From contig CAZBUH010000115.1 of assembly GCA_964495095.1 (NCBI GenBank), positions 1-5,262 on the forward strand: a stretch of 5,262 bases of DNA, given 5' to 3'. This document shows positions 1 through 5,004 of the stretch, one piece after another. The position numbers were made by a program, and so were the translations under genes. Under the pieces are notes generated by a model. That model was not told the origin of the DNA. It made no database searches and was given only the letters and a program-made list of their open reading frames with translations. Within the stretch, counting starts at the first letter, position 1. The number at the start of each line of letters is the position of its first letter. Source of the stretch: CAZBUH01 sp964495095. GTDB taxonomy: Bacteria; Bacillota; Clostridia; Oscillospirales; Oscillospiraceae.

Positions 1-1
1 G

Positions 2-316
2 CACATCAAGGGCATTTCCGGCACCTGGGGCGCTACCGACGCTCCCCTGTGGCACCATCCTCTCAAGGAGCAGATGCCCTGGCTCGCCACCGCGTTCACC
101 CAGGCTACCGGCAAGGACGCTGCCGACCTCTATCCCGACTACGAGCCCTGCCACCGCATCTACATGCAGTCCGGCGTATGCACCGTTGAGAACGCCGGCG
201 GCGATATCGACGAGTGCACCGGCAGACGTATGATAATAGCGGCGTTCCCCTTCCGCTGCGAGATGGCCGACGGCGGCTTTGTACGCCTTGTGGCATGGGA
301 AGAAGGCTCTTTCTAA
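2..316 (+). CDS. Cyclase family protein (kynurenine formamidase-like), C-terminal part
   Basis: The reading frame is open from the left edge to TAA at 314-316, so the gene begins outside the window and about 104 C-terminal residues are visible. The internal ATG at 74 is not the real start, because family-like sequence (GISGTWGATDAPLWHHP) lies before it. The end matches the usual cyclase (PF04199) C-terminus: a 'VENAGGDIDE' stretch where family members have 'iEnL.nLdel', then an 'IIAAFPFRCEMADGGFVRLVAW' type strand pair corresponding to the family's 'aLPlk..g.dGspvRavA'. These enzymes are metal-dependent hydrolases acting on amides or cyclic substrates. The N-terminal metal-binding HxGTHxDxPxH segment lies outside the window, so activity cannot be judged. 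The stop is 3 bases before the next ATG, implying co-transcription and probably translational coupling. The family call is fairly secure; the substrate is unknown. Confidence 0.8.
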   Translation, partial: HIKGISGTWGATDAPLWHHPLKEQMPWLATAFTQATGKDAADLYPDYEPCHRIYMQSGVCTVENAGGDIDECTGRRMIIAAFPFRCEMADGGFVRLVAWEEGSF

Positions 317-319
317 GCC

Positions 320-1285
320 ATGAAAGCCATAAGCAATATTAAGAAAATTGCCGTGCTGGGCGCCGGCACCATGGGCCCCGGCATTGCCCAGACGTTCGCA
401 ATGGGCGGCTATAATGTGACAATGTGGACCCGCAGCGAGTCCACCCGCGAGAAAGCCAAGGCCACCCTCCGCACCAGCCTTGAGACCTTCGCCCAGGAGG
501 GCGAGATAAAGTCCGGGGATGTGGAGAAGATATACTCCAGAGTGAATTTCGCCCTCACAGTTCCCGAGGCGGTTGACGGCGCGGACTTCATCATGGAGAC
601 AATCGTGGAGAATAAGGACGCCAAGTCTGAGCTTTACGCCCAGCTTGCGGAGATAGTGCCCAATGATGTTATAGTTGCGTCCAACACCTCCGCCCTGAAT
701 ATATTTGAGGTAGTGCCTGAAAAGCTCCTGCCCCAGCAGATAATCTGCCACTGGTACGCGCCTCCCGCCGTTATCCCTCTTGTCGAGGTGGTAAAGAGCG
801 AGCAGGCCCCACAGGAGTATGCCGATATTGCCGTTGAGCTGCTGAAAAAGTGCGGCAAGACTGCGGTGCTGATGAAAAAGTTTATCAGAGGCTACATAGT
901 AAACCGCCTTCAGCAGTGCCTTAACCGCGAGGTGTTCTACCTCCTTGACAACGGCTACTGCGACGCCGAGGCGATAGACCTTGCCGCCAAGGCCAGCTTT
1001 ATCCCCCGGGCGTGCGTCCTGGGCCTGTGCAAGCGCATGGATTTCGGCGGACTTGATATGACCGCCAACAACTACCGCAACCACAGCTACACGATGCCTG
1101 AGCACGGCGACGAGCTGCCCCATGTGCTGGAGGAGCACGTGGACCACGGGGAGCTGGGCATAAAGAGCGGCCACGGCTTCTATGACTATTCTGGCCAGGA
1201 TATCGAGGCTCTGAAGGTAAAGCGGGATAAGCAGCTCTTTGAGATATTCCGCGTGACGAAAAAGCTTATGGAGGATCCGGTATAA
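320..1285 (+). CDS. 3-hydroxyacyl-CoA dehydrogenase family protein (NAD-dependent)
   Basis: A cytosolic NAD-dependent oxidoreductase of 321 residues, close to the usual family length. The N-terminal Rossmann domain (about 7-185, PF02737) has the nucleotide motif GAGTMG at 14-19. The C-terminal domain (about 188-290, PF00725) ends in 'GIKSGHGFYDY' (280-290), the family's 'G.KtG.GFY.Y'. Expected catalytic residues are present: Ser124 in SNTSAL, His144 in HWYAPP, Glu156 in PLVEVV and Asn195 in VNRL. The Asn normally found in the H-x-x-N-P motif is Ala147 here, which fits a branch acting on something other than ordinary fatty acyl-CoA. The ATG at 320 follows a purine-rich GGGAAGAAGG site inside the end of the cyclase gene. 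Neighbours suggest it oxidises a 3-hydroxy acid made in the same catabolic route. Carnitine or gulonate 3-dehydrogenase are related alternatives. The family is certain, the substrate is not. Confidence 0.93.
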   Translation: MKAISNIKKIAVLGAGTMGPGIAQTFAMGGYNVTMWTRSESTREKAKATLRTSLETFAQEGEIKSGDVEKIYSRVNFALTVPEAVDGADFIMETIVENKDAKSELYAQLAEIVPNDVIVASNTSALNIFEVVPEKLLPQQIICHWYAPPAVIPLVEVVKSEQAPQEYADIAVELLKKCGKTAVLMKKFIRGYIVNRLQQCLNREVFYLLDNGYCDAEAIDLAAKASFIPRACVLGLCKRMDFGGLDMTANNYRNHSYTMPEHGDELPHVLEEHVDHGELGIKSGHGFYDYSGQDIEALKVKRDKQLFEIFRVTKKLMEDPV

Positions 1286-1382
1286 CCGGAAAAACATTCT
1301 CGTTCACGGCCCGCGCCATGGCCCGCCGTCTTTCGCGCAAATCCGCGGAGGAAACGGCAGGCCCGGCGGCGCGGAGCTTTAA

Positions 1383-1721
1383 GTGTGTGAGGTAAAAGCT
1401 TTGGATTTGGTTTTGTTTTCCGGATACGCAAAGCTCCCGACAAATACCACCGCCCAGAAGATATACGACGAGCTGGCTCTTGTGGTGCTTATCGACATGG
1501 AGACCGGCGTTATACACAACGCCGAGTGTACCATGGTGACGGGCATCGCAAAGGAGTTTGTGAATTCGATAATTGTGGGCTACAGTATGGAAAACGGCAT
1601 TGAGCCGCTGGTGGCAGCTATCGAGAGGAAGTATCACGGACATCTTAAACGCGCCCTGGTGACCGCTATGAAGATGATCGGCAGCCAGTATGCCGAGGTG
1701 GCGAAAACAGGGCAGAATTAA
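1383..1721 (+). CDS. DUF3870 domain-containing protein
   Basis: A small soluble protein of 112 residues with no signal peptide or membrane segment. It matches the DUF3870 pattern (PF12986) from memory: 'SGYAKLP' (13-19), 'GVIHNAECTMVTGIAKEFV' (42-60) with the conserved Cys49, 'IIVGYSMENGIEPL' (63-76), 'IERKYHGHLKRAL' (80-92) and 'AMKMIG' (95-100). The family has no established function known to me. Members tend to sit beside transporters and catabolic enzymes, as here. The frame has TAA directly before the GTG at 1383, so the start is this GTG (GGAG at 1373-1376, 6 bases away) or the TTG at 1401, which has a better ribosome site. A gap of 97 bases separates it from the dehydrogenase. That gap holds no gene, but does hold an isolated GGAGG at 1347-1351 with no start codon at the right distance. 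Confidence 0.87.
   Translation: MCEVKALDLVLFSGYAKLPTNTTAQKIYDELALVVLIDMETGVIHNAECTMVTGIAKEFVNSIIVGYSMENGIEPLVAAIERKYHGHLKRALVTAMKMIGSQYAEVAKTGQN
1389..1403 (+). promoter_or_regulatory. Alternative ribosome site and TTG start for the DUF3870 gene
   Basis: GAGGT at 1389-1393 lies 7 bases before an in-frame TTG at 1401-1403. This would give a protein six residues shorter, beginning just before the conserved SGYAKLP segment. Spacing and SD match are better than for the GTG at 1383, so either start may be used. This is seen in the sequence; which start is used is inference. Confidence 0.4.
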
Positions 1722-1768
1722 GCTGTTTTAATTAAAATCCGCTGTGACAGCAGTTGGATACCTTGATT

Positions 1769-1824
1769 AAAAGCCGGCTGGGTACAGGCGGAAAGCCGCC
1801 TGTGCCCGGTCGGTGTGCTTTTTT
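1769..1824 (+). terminator. Intrinsic terminator-like hairpin between DUF3870 and the symporter
   Basis: The core stem pairs 1780-1791 (GGGTACAGGCGG) with 1796-1807 (CCGCCTGTGCCC): 12 pairs including one G-U, around an AAAG loop. The stem can be extended through 1774-1779/1808-1813 and, after a small bulge, AAAAGC/GCTTTT at 1769-1774/1817-1822. A run of six T follows at 1819-1824. The form is that of a rho-independent terminator, 47 bases after the DUF3870 stop. No clear promoter lies between it and the symporter, so it probably acts as a partial terminator that lowers expression of the transporter relative to the enzymes. The lower stem competes with the next hairpin. Confidence 0.65.
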
Positions 1825-1864
1825 CTGCCGGAAAACCTTTCCGGCCGGAAAAAAGCGCACCGGC
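1809..1864 (+). repeat. Long inverted repeat (about 26-bp hairpin) in the symporter leader
   Basis: Positions 1809-1834 pair with 1838-1864 almost throughout: about 26 pairs with three G-U wobbles, one bulged base (C1845) and a three-base loop (1835-1837). The T6 run of the preceding terminator is paired inside this stem with A6 at 1849-1854. The structure ends 21 bases before the symporter's ribosome site. Because its 3' arm is made after the U-run, it cannot prevent termination in the simple way. In read-through RNA it could be an RNase III processing site or a stability element, or on the DNA level a small palindromic mobile or REP-like element. The pairing is seen directly; the role is inferred. 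Confidence 0.6.
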
Positions 1865-1896
1865 AAGAAGAAGAGAGAGTATATATGGAGGTTTAA

Positions 1897-3303
1897 ATGA
1901 ACATTTATCAGCTTGGCGGGATGATACTTACGGTGGTACTCATCCTGGCCCTCAGTATCTATTCCGGCACACGGAGCAAAAAGAACAGCGGCGGCGGCCG
2001 GAAGAACAGCGCCCCCGTTGTGGCGGGCATAATCATGGGCACGCTGGTTGGCGGCTCATCCACCGTGGGTACGGCGCAGCTTGCATATAATTACGGCATG
2101 AGCGCCTGGTGGTTTACCTTGGGCGGCGGCATATCCTGCCTTGTGCTGGCGCTGTTCTACGTTAAGCCCTTCCGCCATAACGGCGGGCACACGCTTGTGG
2201 GCATGATAAGCAACGAATTTGGGCCTGCGGCGGGCGTCTCGGCTTCTATTCTCAGCTCAATCGGCACATTTATAAATATTATCTCCCAGATGATAGCGGC
2301 CTCAGCGGTGCTGACAGTGCTGTTTCCCAATCTGGGCCTTATACCGGAGCTTATAATCACAACTGTGTTTATGATACTCTACGTGGTTATCGGCGGGGCC
2401 AAGGGCGCCGGCATGGTGGGCATTTTAAAGCTCATACTGCTGTATGTTGCAATGATAGGCTGCGGCGCGATCGTGCTGTATCTTACTGGCGGCGTGATTG
2501 GCTTTAAGGAGATGGTGGACGGCATTGAAAATCCCGACGGCGTGAATTTCTTCAGCCTCTTTGCCAGGGGCTTCGGCACCGACATGGGGGCGTTCATATC
2601 GCTGCTGCTGGGAGTGCTCACCACCCAGACTTACGCCCAGGCCGTACTGTGGGCAAAGGATGACGCCGCGGGCCGCCGCGGAGCGCTTATCTCCACCTTC
2701 ATGATACCGCCTATCGGCATCGGCGGTATCCTTGTGGGCCTCTTTATGCGTGCCAATTACCCCGGCATCGTGGCGAAAACCGCCCTTACCTCGTTTATTA
2801 TGGAATATATGCCTCCGGCGCTCAGCGGCATTGTCCTTGGTACGCTGTTTATCGCCGTGGTGGGCACCGGAGCGGGCCTTGCGCTGGGCATATCCTTTAT
2901 TATAAATGAGGATATTTTAAGCCGCATAACCCATAAATTCGACGCCCCCGAGAAGCAGCGGCATCTTGGCAAGCTGTGGATAACGCTTATCCTTATCCTG
3001 GCCTGTGTCCTGTCCTCCGGGCCTTTGGGAGACGCCATACTGGGATTTGCCTTTATGTCCATGGGCCTGCGGGCCACGGTTGTTTTCGCGCCCCTGTGCG
3101 CGGCCCTGTTCTGCCCGGGCAGGGTAGACAGACGGTGGGTAGTAGTGTCGATAATAGCAAGCCCGCTTACGGTGCTTGTTTGCCACTTTATACCCGGAAT
3201 AGGCTTTGACCCGCTGTTTATCGGCCTTGGTGTGAGCATACTTCTCGTGGCCGGCGGCGCCGCTGCCGCGAGAGGAAAGCACGGCCGGTTAAACGCAAAT
3301 TAA
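1897..3303 (+). CDS. Sodium:solute symporter family protein
   Basis: An inner-membrane secondary transporter of 468 residues, a usual length for the SSS family (PF00474, LeuT fold). Hydrophobic stretches at about 4-24, 41-62, 68-90, 112-143, 150-172, 175-200, 229-248, 262-284, 308-335, 360-382, 384-408, 414-433 and 435-456 give about 13 membrane segments. The second has the glycine/serine-rich broken-helix sequence 'GTLVGGSSTVGTAQ' (48-61) typical of the first core helix. The helix near 321-340 ends 'IINEDIL', resembling the family's 'vitnDi' after the sodium-site helix, but the usual Ser-Thr pair reads Gly323-Thr324. The start is well supported: ATG at 1897 with TGGAGGT at 1886-1892. The C-terminus is short and basic. 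Its position after the cyclase, dehydrogenase and DUF3870 genes suggests that it imports their substrate, probably an organic acid or amide. The family is clear; substrate and coupling ion are not. Confidence 0.9.
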   Translation: MNIYQLGGMILTVVLILALSIYSGTRSKKNSGGGRKNSAPVVAGIIMGTLVGGSSTVGTAQLAYNYGMSAWWFTLGGGISCLVLALFYVKPFRHNGGHTLVGMISNEFGPAAGVSASILSSIGTFINIISQMIAASAVLTVLFPNLGLIPELIITTVFMILYVVIGGAKGAGMVGILKLILLYVAMIGCGAIVLYLTGGVIGFKEMVDGIENPDGVNFFSLFARGFGTDMGAFISLLLGVLTTQTYAQAVLWAKDDAAGRRGALISTFMIPPIGIGGILVGLFMRANYPGIVAKTALTSFIMEYMPPALSGIVLGTLFIAVVGTGAGLALGISFIINEDILSRITHKFDAPEKQRHLGKLWITLILILACVLSSGPLGDAILGFAFMSMGLRATVVFAPLCAALFCPGRVDRRWVVVSIIASPLTVLVCHFIPGIGFDPLFIGLGVSILLVAGGAAAARGKHGRLNAN

Positions 3304-3751
3304 ATATGATTAAAAAATCCGCGCGGCATCTTCCGCCTTCCAGACTTCAGAAGACAAGCGTCAACGGTATAAAAACGAAGTTCTCCGGATCGGAATGCGC
3401 CGGTCAGCTCTTCAGCTTTCCGATCATCGCGCCTGCAGCCTGGCAGGCCGGCGAATAAACGGCCTTATATTCCCTTCATTTTTTCTTCGCGATGGTAGCT
3501 GTATCCTATTCCATTACGCCAGACCAGCATAACCTGCGGCACAAGAGCTTTCGGGCGGCAGTTCAGCGTCGCAAATGCGCCCTGCTTTTAAGTCTATATT
3601 TAATAAATTGGAATGCCAAGGTCAGTAACCCGCAGATGAATTGTTTTTCTCTGCCTGTAGGAGTGCAATACATTATTGAAAACCTGCACGATATTCATTT
3701 TTCTGCTGTTTTTTCTGCGGTGTAAAAACATCATTTTAGTACATACAATTT
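3304..3751. other. Gene-free stretch: GC-rich block followed by AT-rich block
   Basis: I find no convincing gene between the symporter and ruvX. From about 3318 to 3590 the base composition is like coding DNA and several inverted repeats occur. From 3591 the sequence turns strongly AT-rich. On the + strand a 50-codon frame (3306-3458) and a 77-codon frame (3492-3725) lack ribosome sites and family resemblance. On the minus strand one frame is open over 3468-3587 (about 40 codons, ending near 'WRNGIGYSYHREEKMKGI') and then, past a single TAA at 3465-3467, again to 3300. This could be a decayed gene or an interspersed repeat; neither can be established from the window alone. Confidence 0.5.
3388..3465. 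repeat. Cluster of inverted repeats downstream of the symporter
   Basis: Three pairings lie close together. GATCGGAA (3388-3395) pairs with TTCCGATC (3418-3425), enclosing an AGCT/AGCT mini-hairpin at 3406-3417. GCCTGC (3431-3436) pairs with GCAGGC (3443-3448). AGGCCG (3445-3450) pairs with CGGCCT (3460-3465), and the last two exclude each other. A T6 run at 3479-3484 is 13 bases beyond the last stem, too far for a standard terminator, though this is the only candidate for ending the symporter transcript. Confidence 0.35.
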
Positions 3752-3780
3752 TTGCAATTATATTTTATATAATGTATAAT
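3752..3780 (+). promoter_or_regulatory. Sigma-A-type promoter for ruvX
   Basis: TTGCAA (3752-3757) and a perfect TATAAT (3775-3780) are separated by 17 bases in an AT-rich tract, predicting transcription from about 3787 and a leader of about 26 bases before the ATG at 3813. A second TATAAT at 3768-3773 lies just upstream in the same tract. This is the clearest promoter in the window and indicates that ruvX is transcribed apart from the symporter operon. Confidence 0.75.
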
Positions 3781-3812
3781 ATCACCGTACATCTATGTAA
3801 AGGGTGAAATAA

Positions 3813-4220
3813 ATGCGGATTATGGCGGTAGACCCGGGGGACGCCAGGACCGGGCTGGCTGTATCGGACCTCACCGGCTCCATTGCCGGGGAGGCCTGGG
3901 TGATAAGCTCCCGGAATTTTGAAAAGGCCGTGGAGGACATAGCCTCGGAGGCGGAAAAACGCCAGGTGGGGACCGTGGTTTTGGGGTACCCCAAAAATAT
4001 GGACGGCTCTCTCGGCCCCAGGGCGGAAAAAAGCGAAAGGATGGCGGCCCTCCTGCGGGAAAAGGGGCTGGAGGTCGTGCTTTGGGACGAGCGCCGCACC
4101 ACTGTGGACGCCCACCGCATTCTCTCGGATAACTGCCGCCATGGGGAAAAGCGCAAAGACACCGTGGACGCCGTAGCTGCCACGCTTATTCTGGAGGGCT
4201 ACCTGGGCAGCCTCAAATAA
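3813..4220 (+). CDS. ruvX: Putative pre-16S rRNA nuclease / Holliday junction resolvase-like RuvX (YqgF)
   Basis: A cytosolic RNase H-fold protein of 135 residues, the usual length for the YqgF/RuvX family, whose members process the 5' end of 16S rRNA and have been proposed to cut Holliday junctions. Family motifs are in order: 'VDPGDARTGLAVSD' (6-19), 'VVLGYPKNMDGSLGPRA' (55-71), 'WDERRTTVDA' (91-100) and 'RKDTVDAVAATLILEGYL' (114-131). The expected acidic catalytic residues are present as Asp7, Asp92/Glu93 and Asp119. The start at ATG 3813 has AAAGGGTG about 7 bases upstream and lies just behind a strong promoter. In many Firmicutes ruvX sits between alaS/yrzL-like and other housekeeping genes; here it stands alone, downstream of a long non-coding stretch. 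It converges with the next gene, with stops only 6 bases apart. Confidence 0.95.
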   Translation: MRIMAVDPGDARTGLAVSDLTGSIAGEAWVISSRNFEKAVEDIASEAEKRQVGTVVLGYPKNMDGSLGPRAEKSERMAALLREKGLEVVLWDERRTTVDAHRILSDNCRHGEKRKDTVDAVAATLILEGYLGSLK

Positions 4221-4235
4221 AGGCCCTCACTTTTT
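4194..4235 (+). terminator. Possible terminator of ruvX
   Basis: GAGGGCT (4194-4200) inside the end of ruvX can pair with GGCCCTC (4222-4228) across the stop codon: seven pairs with one G-U and a 21-base interior. A T5 run follows at 4231-4235. The wide loop makes it weak, and part of the run encodes the lysine-rich tail of the opposing gene. It is the only + strand terminator candidate at this convergent junction. Confidence 0.3.
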
Positions 4236-4589
4236 CTTCACTTTGAAAAGCTCGGATATGCCGGTTAATATGAGGAAAATGCCGAACAGCTTTTTTAGAA
4301 GGGACGCGTCTATGGCGGTGGCGGCGAGGGCTGACGCCGCCGCCATTATGCACCCTGCAATCATCGCCGGGACAGCGGCGCGCCAGTCTATAAGCCGATT
4401 TTTAAGGTGAAATATCATGGAGGCCCCGGCAGTAGGGAGAAAATACAGCAGATTTATCCCCTGGGCCGCCCGCTGCTCCATAGAGGCCGCCGCTGTCATC
4501 CATACCATGAGCAGCGTGCCGCCGCCGACTCCGTAGCCCGATATGACGCCGCAGACGGCCCCGGCCAGCATAGGTAATATCCAGCTCAT
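4227..4589 (-). CDS. TauE/SafE family membrane protein, half-size (second of pair)
   Basis: An inner-membrane protein of 120 residues with about four membrane helices (5-30, 45-61, 68-92, 99-115) and a basic tail ending KVKKK. The first helix carries the family's glycine signature 'ISGYGVGGGTLL' (16-27), followed by 'AQGINLLYFLPTAGASM', where complete TauE/SafE proteins (PF01925) have similar second-helix sequence. A complete family member is about 250 residues with eight helices made of two similar halves; this protein is one half. Its ATG overlaps the stop of the partner gene as ATGA (4586-4589), and GGTGAGG lies 8 bases upstream (4598-4604), so translation is coupled. The two products probably form one transporter or exporter of sulfur-containing or other organic anions. 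The substrate is not deducible. There is no terminator of its own before the convergent ruvX. Confidence 0.85.
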   Translation of the reverse strand: MSWILPMLAGAVCGVISGYGVGGGTLLMVWMTAAASMEQRAAQGINLLYFLPTAGASMIFHLKNRLIDWRAAVPAMIAGCIMAAASALAATAIDASLLKKLFGIFLILTGISELFKVKKK

Positions 4590-4942
4590 AGGAGAAGCCT
4601 CACCCCGCCGTAGATTATTATAAGCCCCAGCCCGATTCGCAGAAACCGCACCGGGATGCGCTTATATGTGAAGCCTCCGATAAGCCCTCCGGCCGCCCCG
4701 CCGATAAGATAGGGCCAGGCCGCCCCCAAATCCATGGCTCCACGGATAAAATACACCGCCAGTGACACCAGGCACAGCGGCATAATTATACAAACTGAGG
4801 TGGAAAACGCCTTTCTCTCCTCCAGTCCTGCCCATTTTGTGAGAAGCGGCACCAGCACCATGCCGCCCCCCGCGCCGAAAAGGCCGTTTGCCGCGCCGGC
4901 AAGCCCTCCGGTCACTGCGTATTTAAATGTTTCTTTTTTCAC
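4586..4942 (-). CDS. TauE/SafE family membrane protein, half-size (first of pair)
   Basis: An inner-membrane protein of 118 residues if it starts at GTG 4942 (MKKETFKYAV...). It has about four membrane helices (5-33, 46-66, 74-92, 99-117) and the glycine signature 'ANGLFGAGGGMVLVPLL' (18-34), which is the N-terminal motif of TauE/SafE (PF01925). It equals the first half of the usual eight-helix protein, with the downstream overlapping gene supplying the other half. The start is uncertain. An in-frame ATG at 4987 would add 15 residues, but these would be encoded by the ppdK terminator hairpin and do not look like family sequence. The GTG fits the family start, yet its only ribosome-site-like sequence (GGGGCGG) lies in the 3' arm of that hairpin. 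Expression would depend on read-through from ppdK or an unseen promoter. Confidence 0.83.
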   Translation of the reverse strand: MKKETFKYAVTGGLAGAANGLFGAGGGMVLVPLLTKWAGLEERKAFSTSVCIIMPLCLVSLAVYFIRGAMDLGAAWPYLIGGAAGGLIGGFTYKRIPVRFLRIGLGLIIIYGGVRLLL

Positions 4943-4979
4943 AAAAACACCGCCCCGGATAGTATTTCCGGGGCGGTGT
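4943..4979 (-). terminator. Intrinsic terminator of ppdK
   Basis: A perfect 12-base inverted repeat, ACACCGCCCCGG (4947-4958) with CCGGGGCGGTGT (4968-4979), around a 9-base loop. Read on the minus strand it is followed by T at 4946-4943, giving a T5 run with the last stem base. It begins 25 bases after the ppdK stop. The T-run abuts the GTG at 4942 that is the likely start of the next gene. Confidence 0.88.
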
Positions 4980-5004
4980 CTTAACATTCTTTACATTGCG
5001 CCGT

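Noticed and set aside
1266..1643. Minus-strand frame of 125 codons over the DUF3870 gene
   Set aside because: It lies antisense to a gene with clear family motifs and shows none itself, so it is a shadow frame.
1726..1737. Palindrome TTTTAATTAAAA as an operator
   Set aside because: It is a simple AT palindrome with no second copy and no regulator gene in view, so it may be chance.
1880..1886. TATATAT as a -10 box for the symporter
   Set aside because: Transcription would begin around 1893, after the ribosome site, and no -35 lies at the right distance.
1725..1900. T-box or other known riboswitch before the transporter
   Set aside because: No T-box GGTGGNACCGCG-type sequence or other recognisable aptamer core; only hairpins are visible.
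1815..2090. + strand frame of 91 codons overlapping the symporter start
   Set aside because: It begins inside the hairpin region, has no ribosome site, and overlaps the strongly supported symporter N-terminus in another frame.
2757..3239. Minus-strand frame of 160 codons inside the symporter gene
   Set aside because: The + strand encodes well-placed membrane helices here; the antisense product is Pro/Arg/Ser-rich and family-free.
3306..3458. + strand frame of 50 codons directly after the symporter stop
   Set aside because: No SD sequence, no recognisable motif, and it is antisense to an equally open minus-strand frame, so neither stands out as coding.
3492..3725. + strand frame of 77 codons starting at ATG 3492
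   Set aside because: No ribosome site before the ATG, it crosses the sharp composition change near 3590, and its second half is low-complexity AT-rich sequence with no family resemblance.
3765..4183. Two minus-strand frames of 125-133 codons over ruvX
   Set aside because: They are antisense to a protein with all RuvX motifs and its own promoter and ribosome site.
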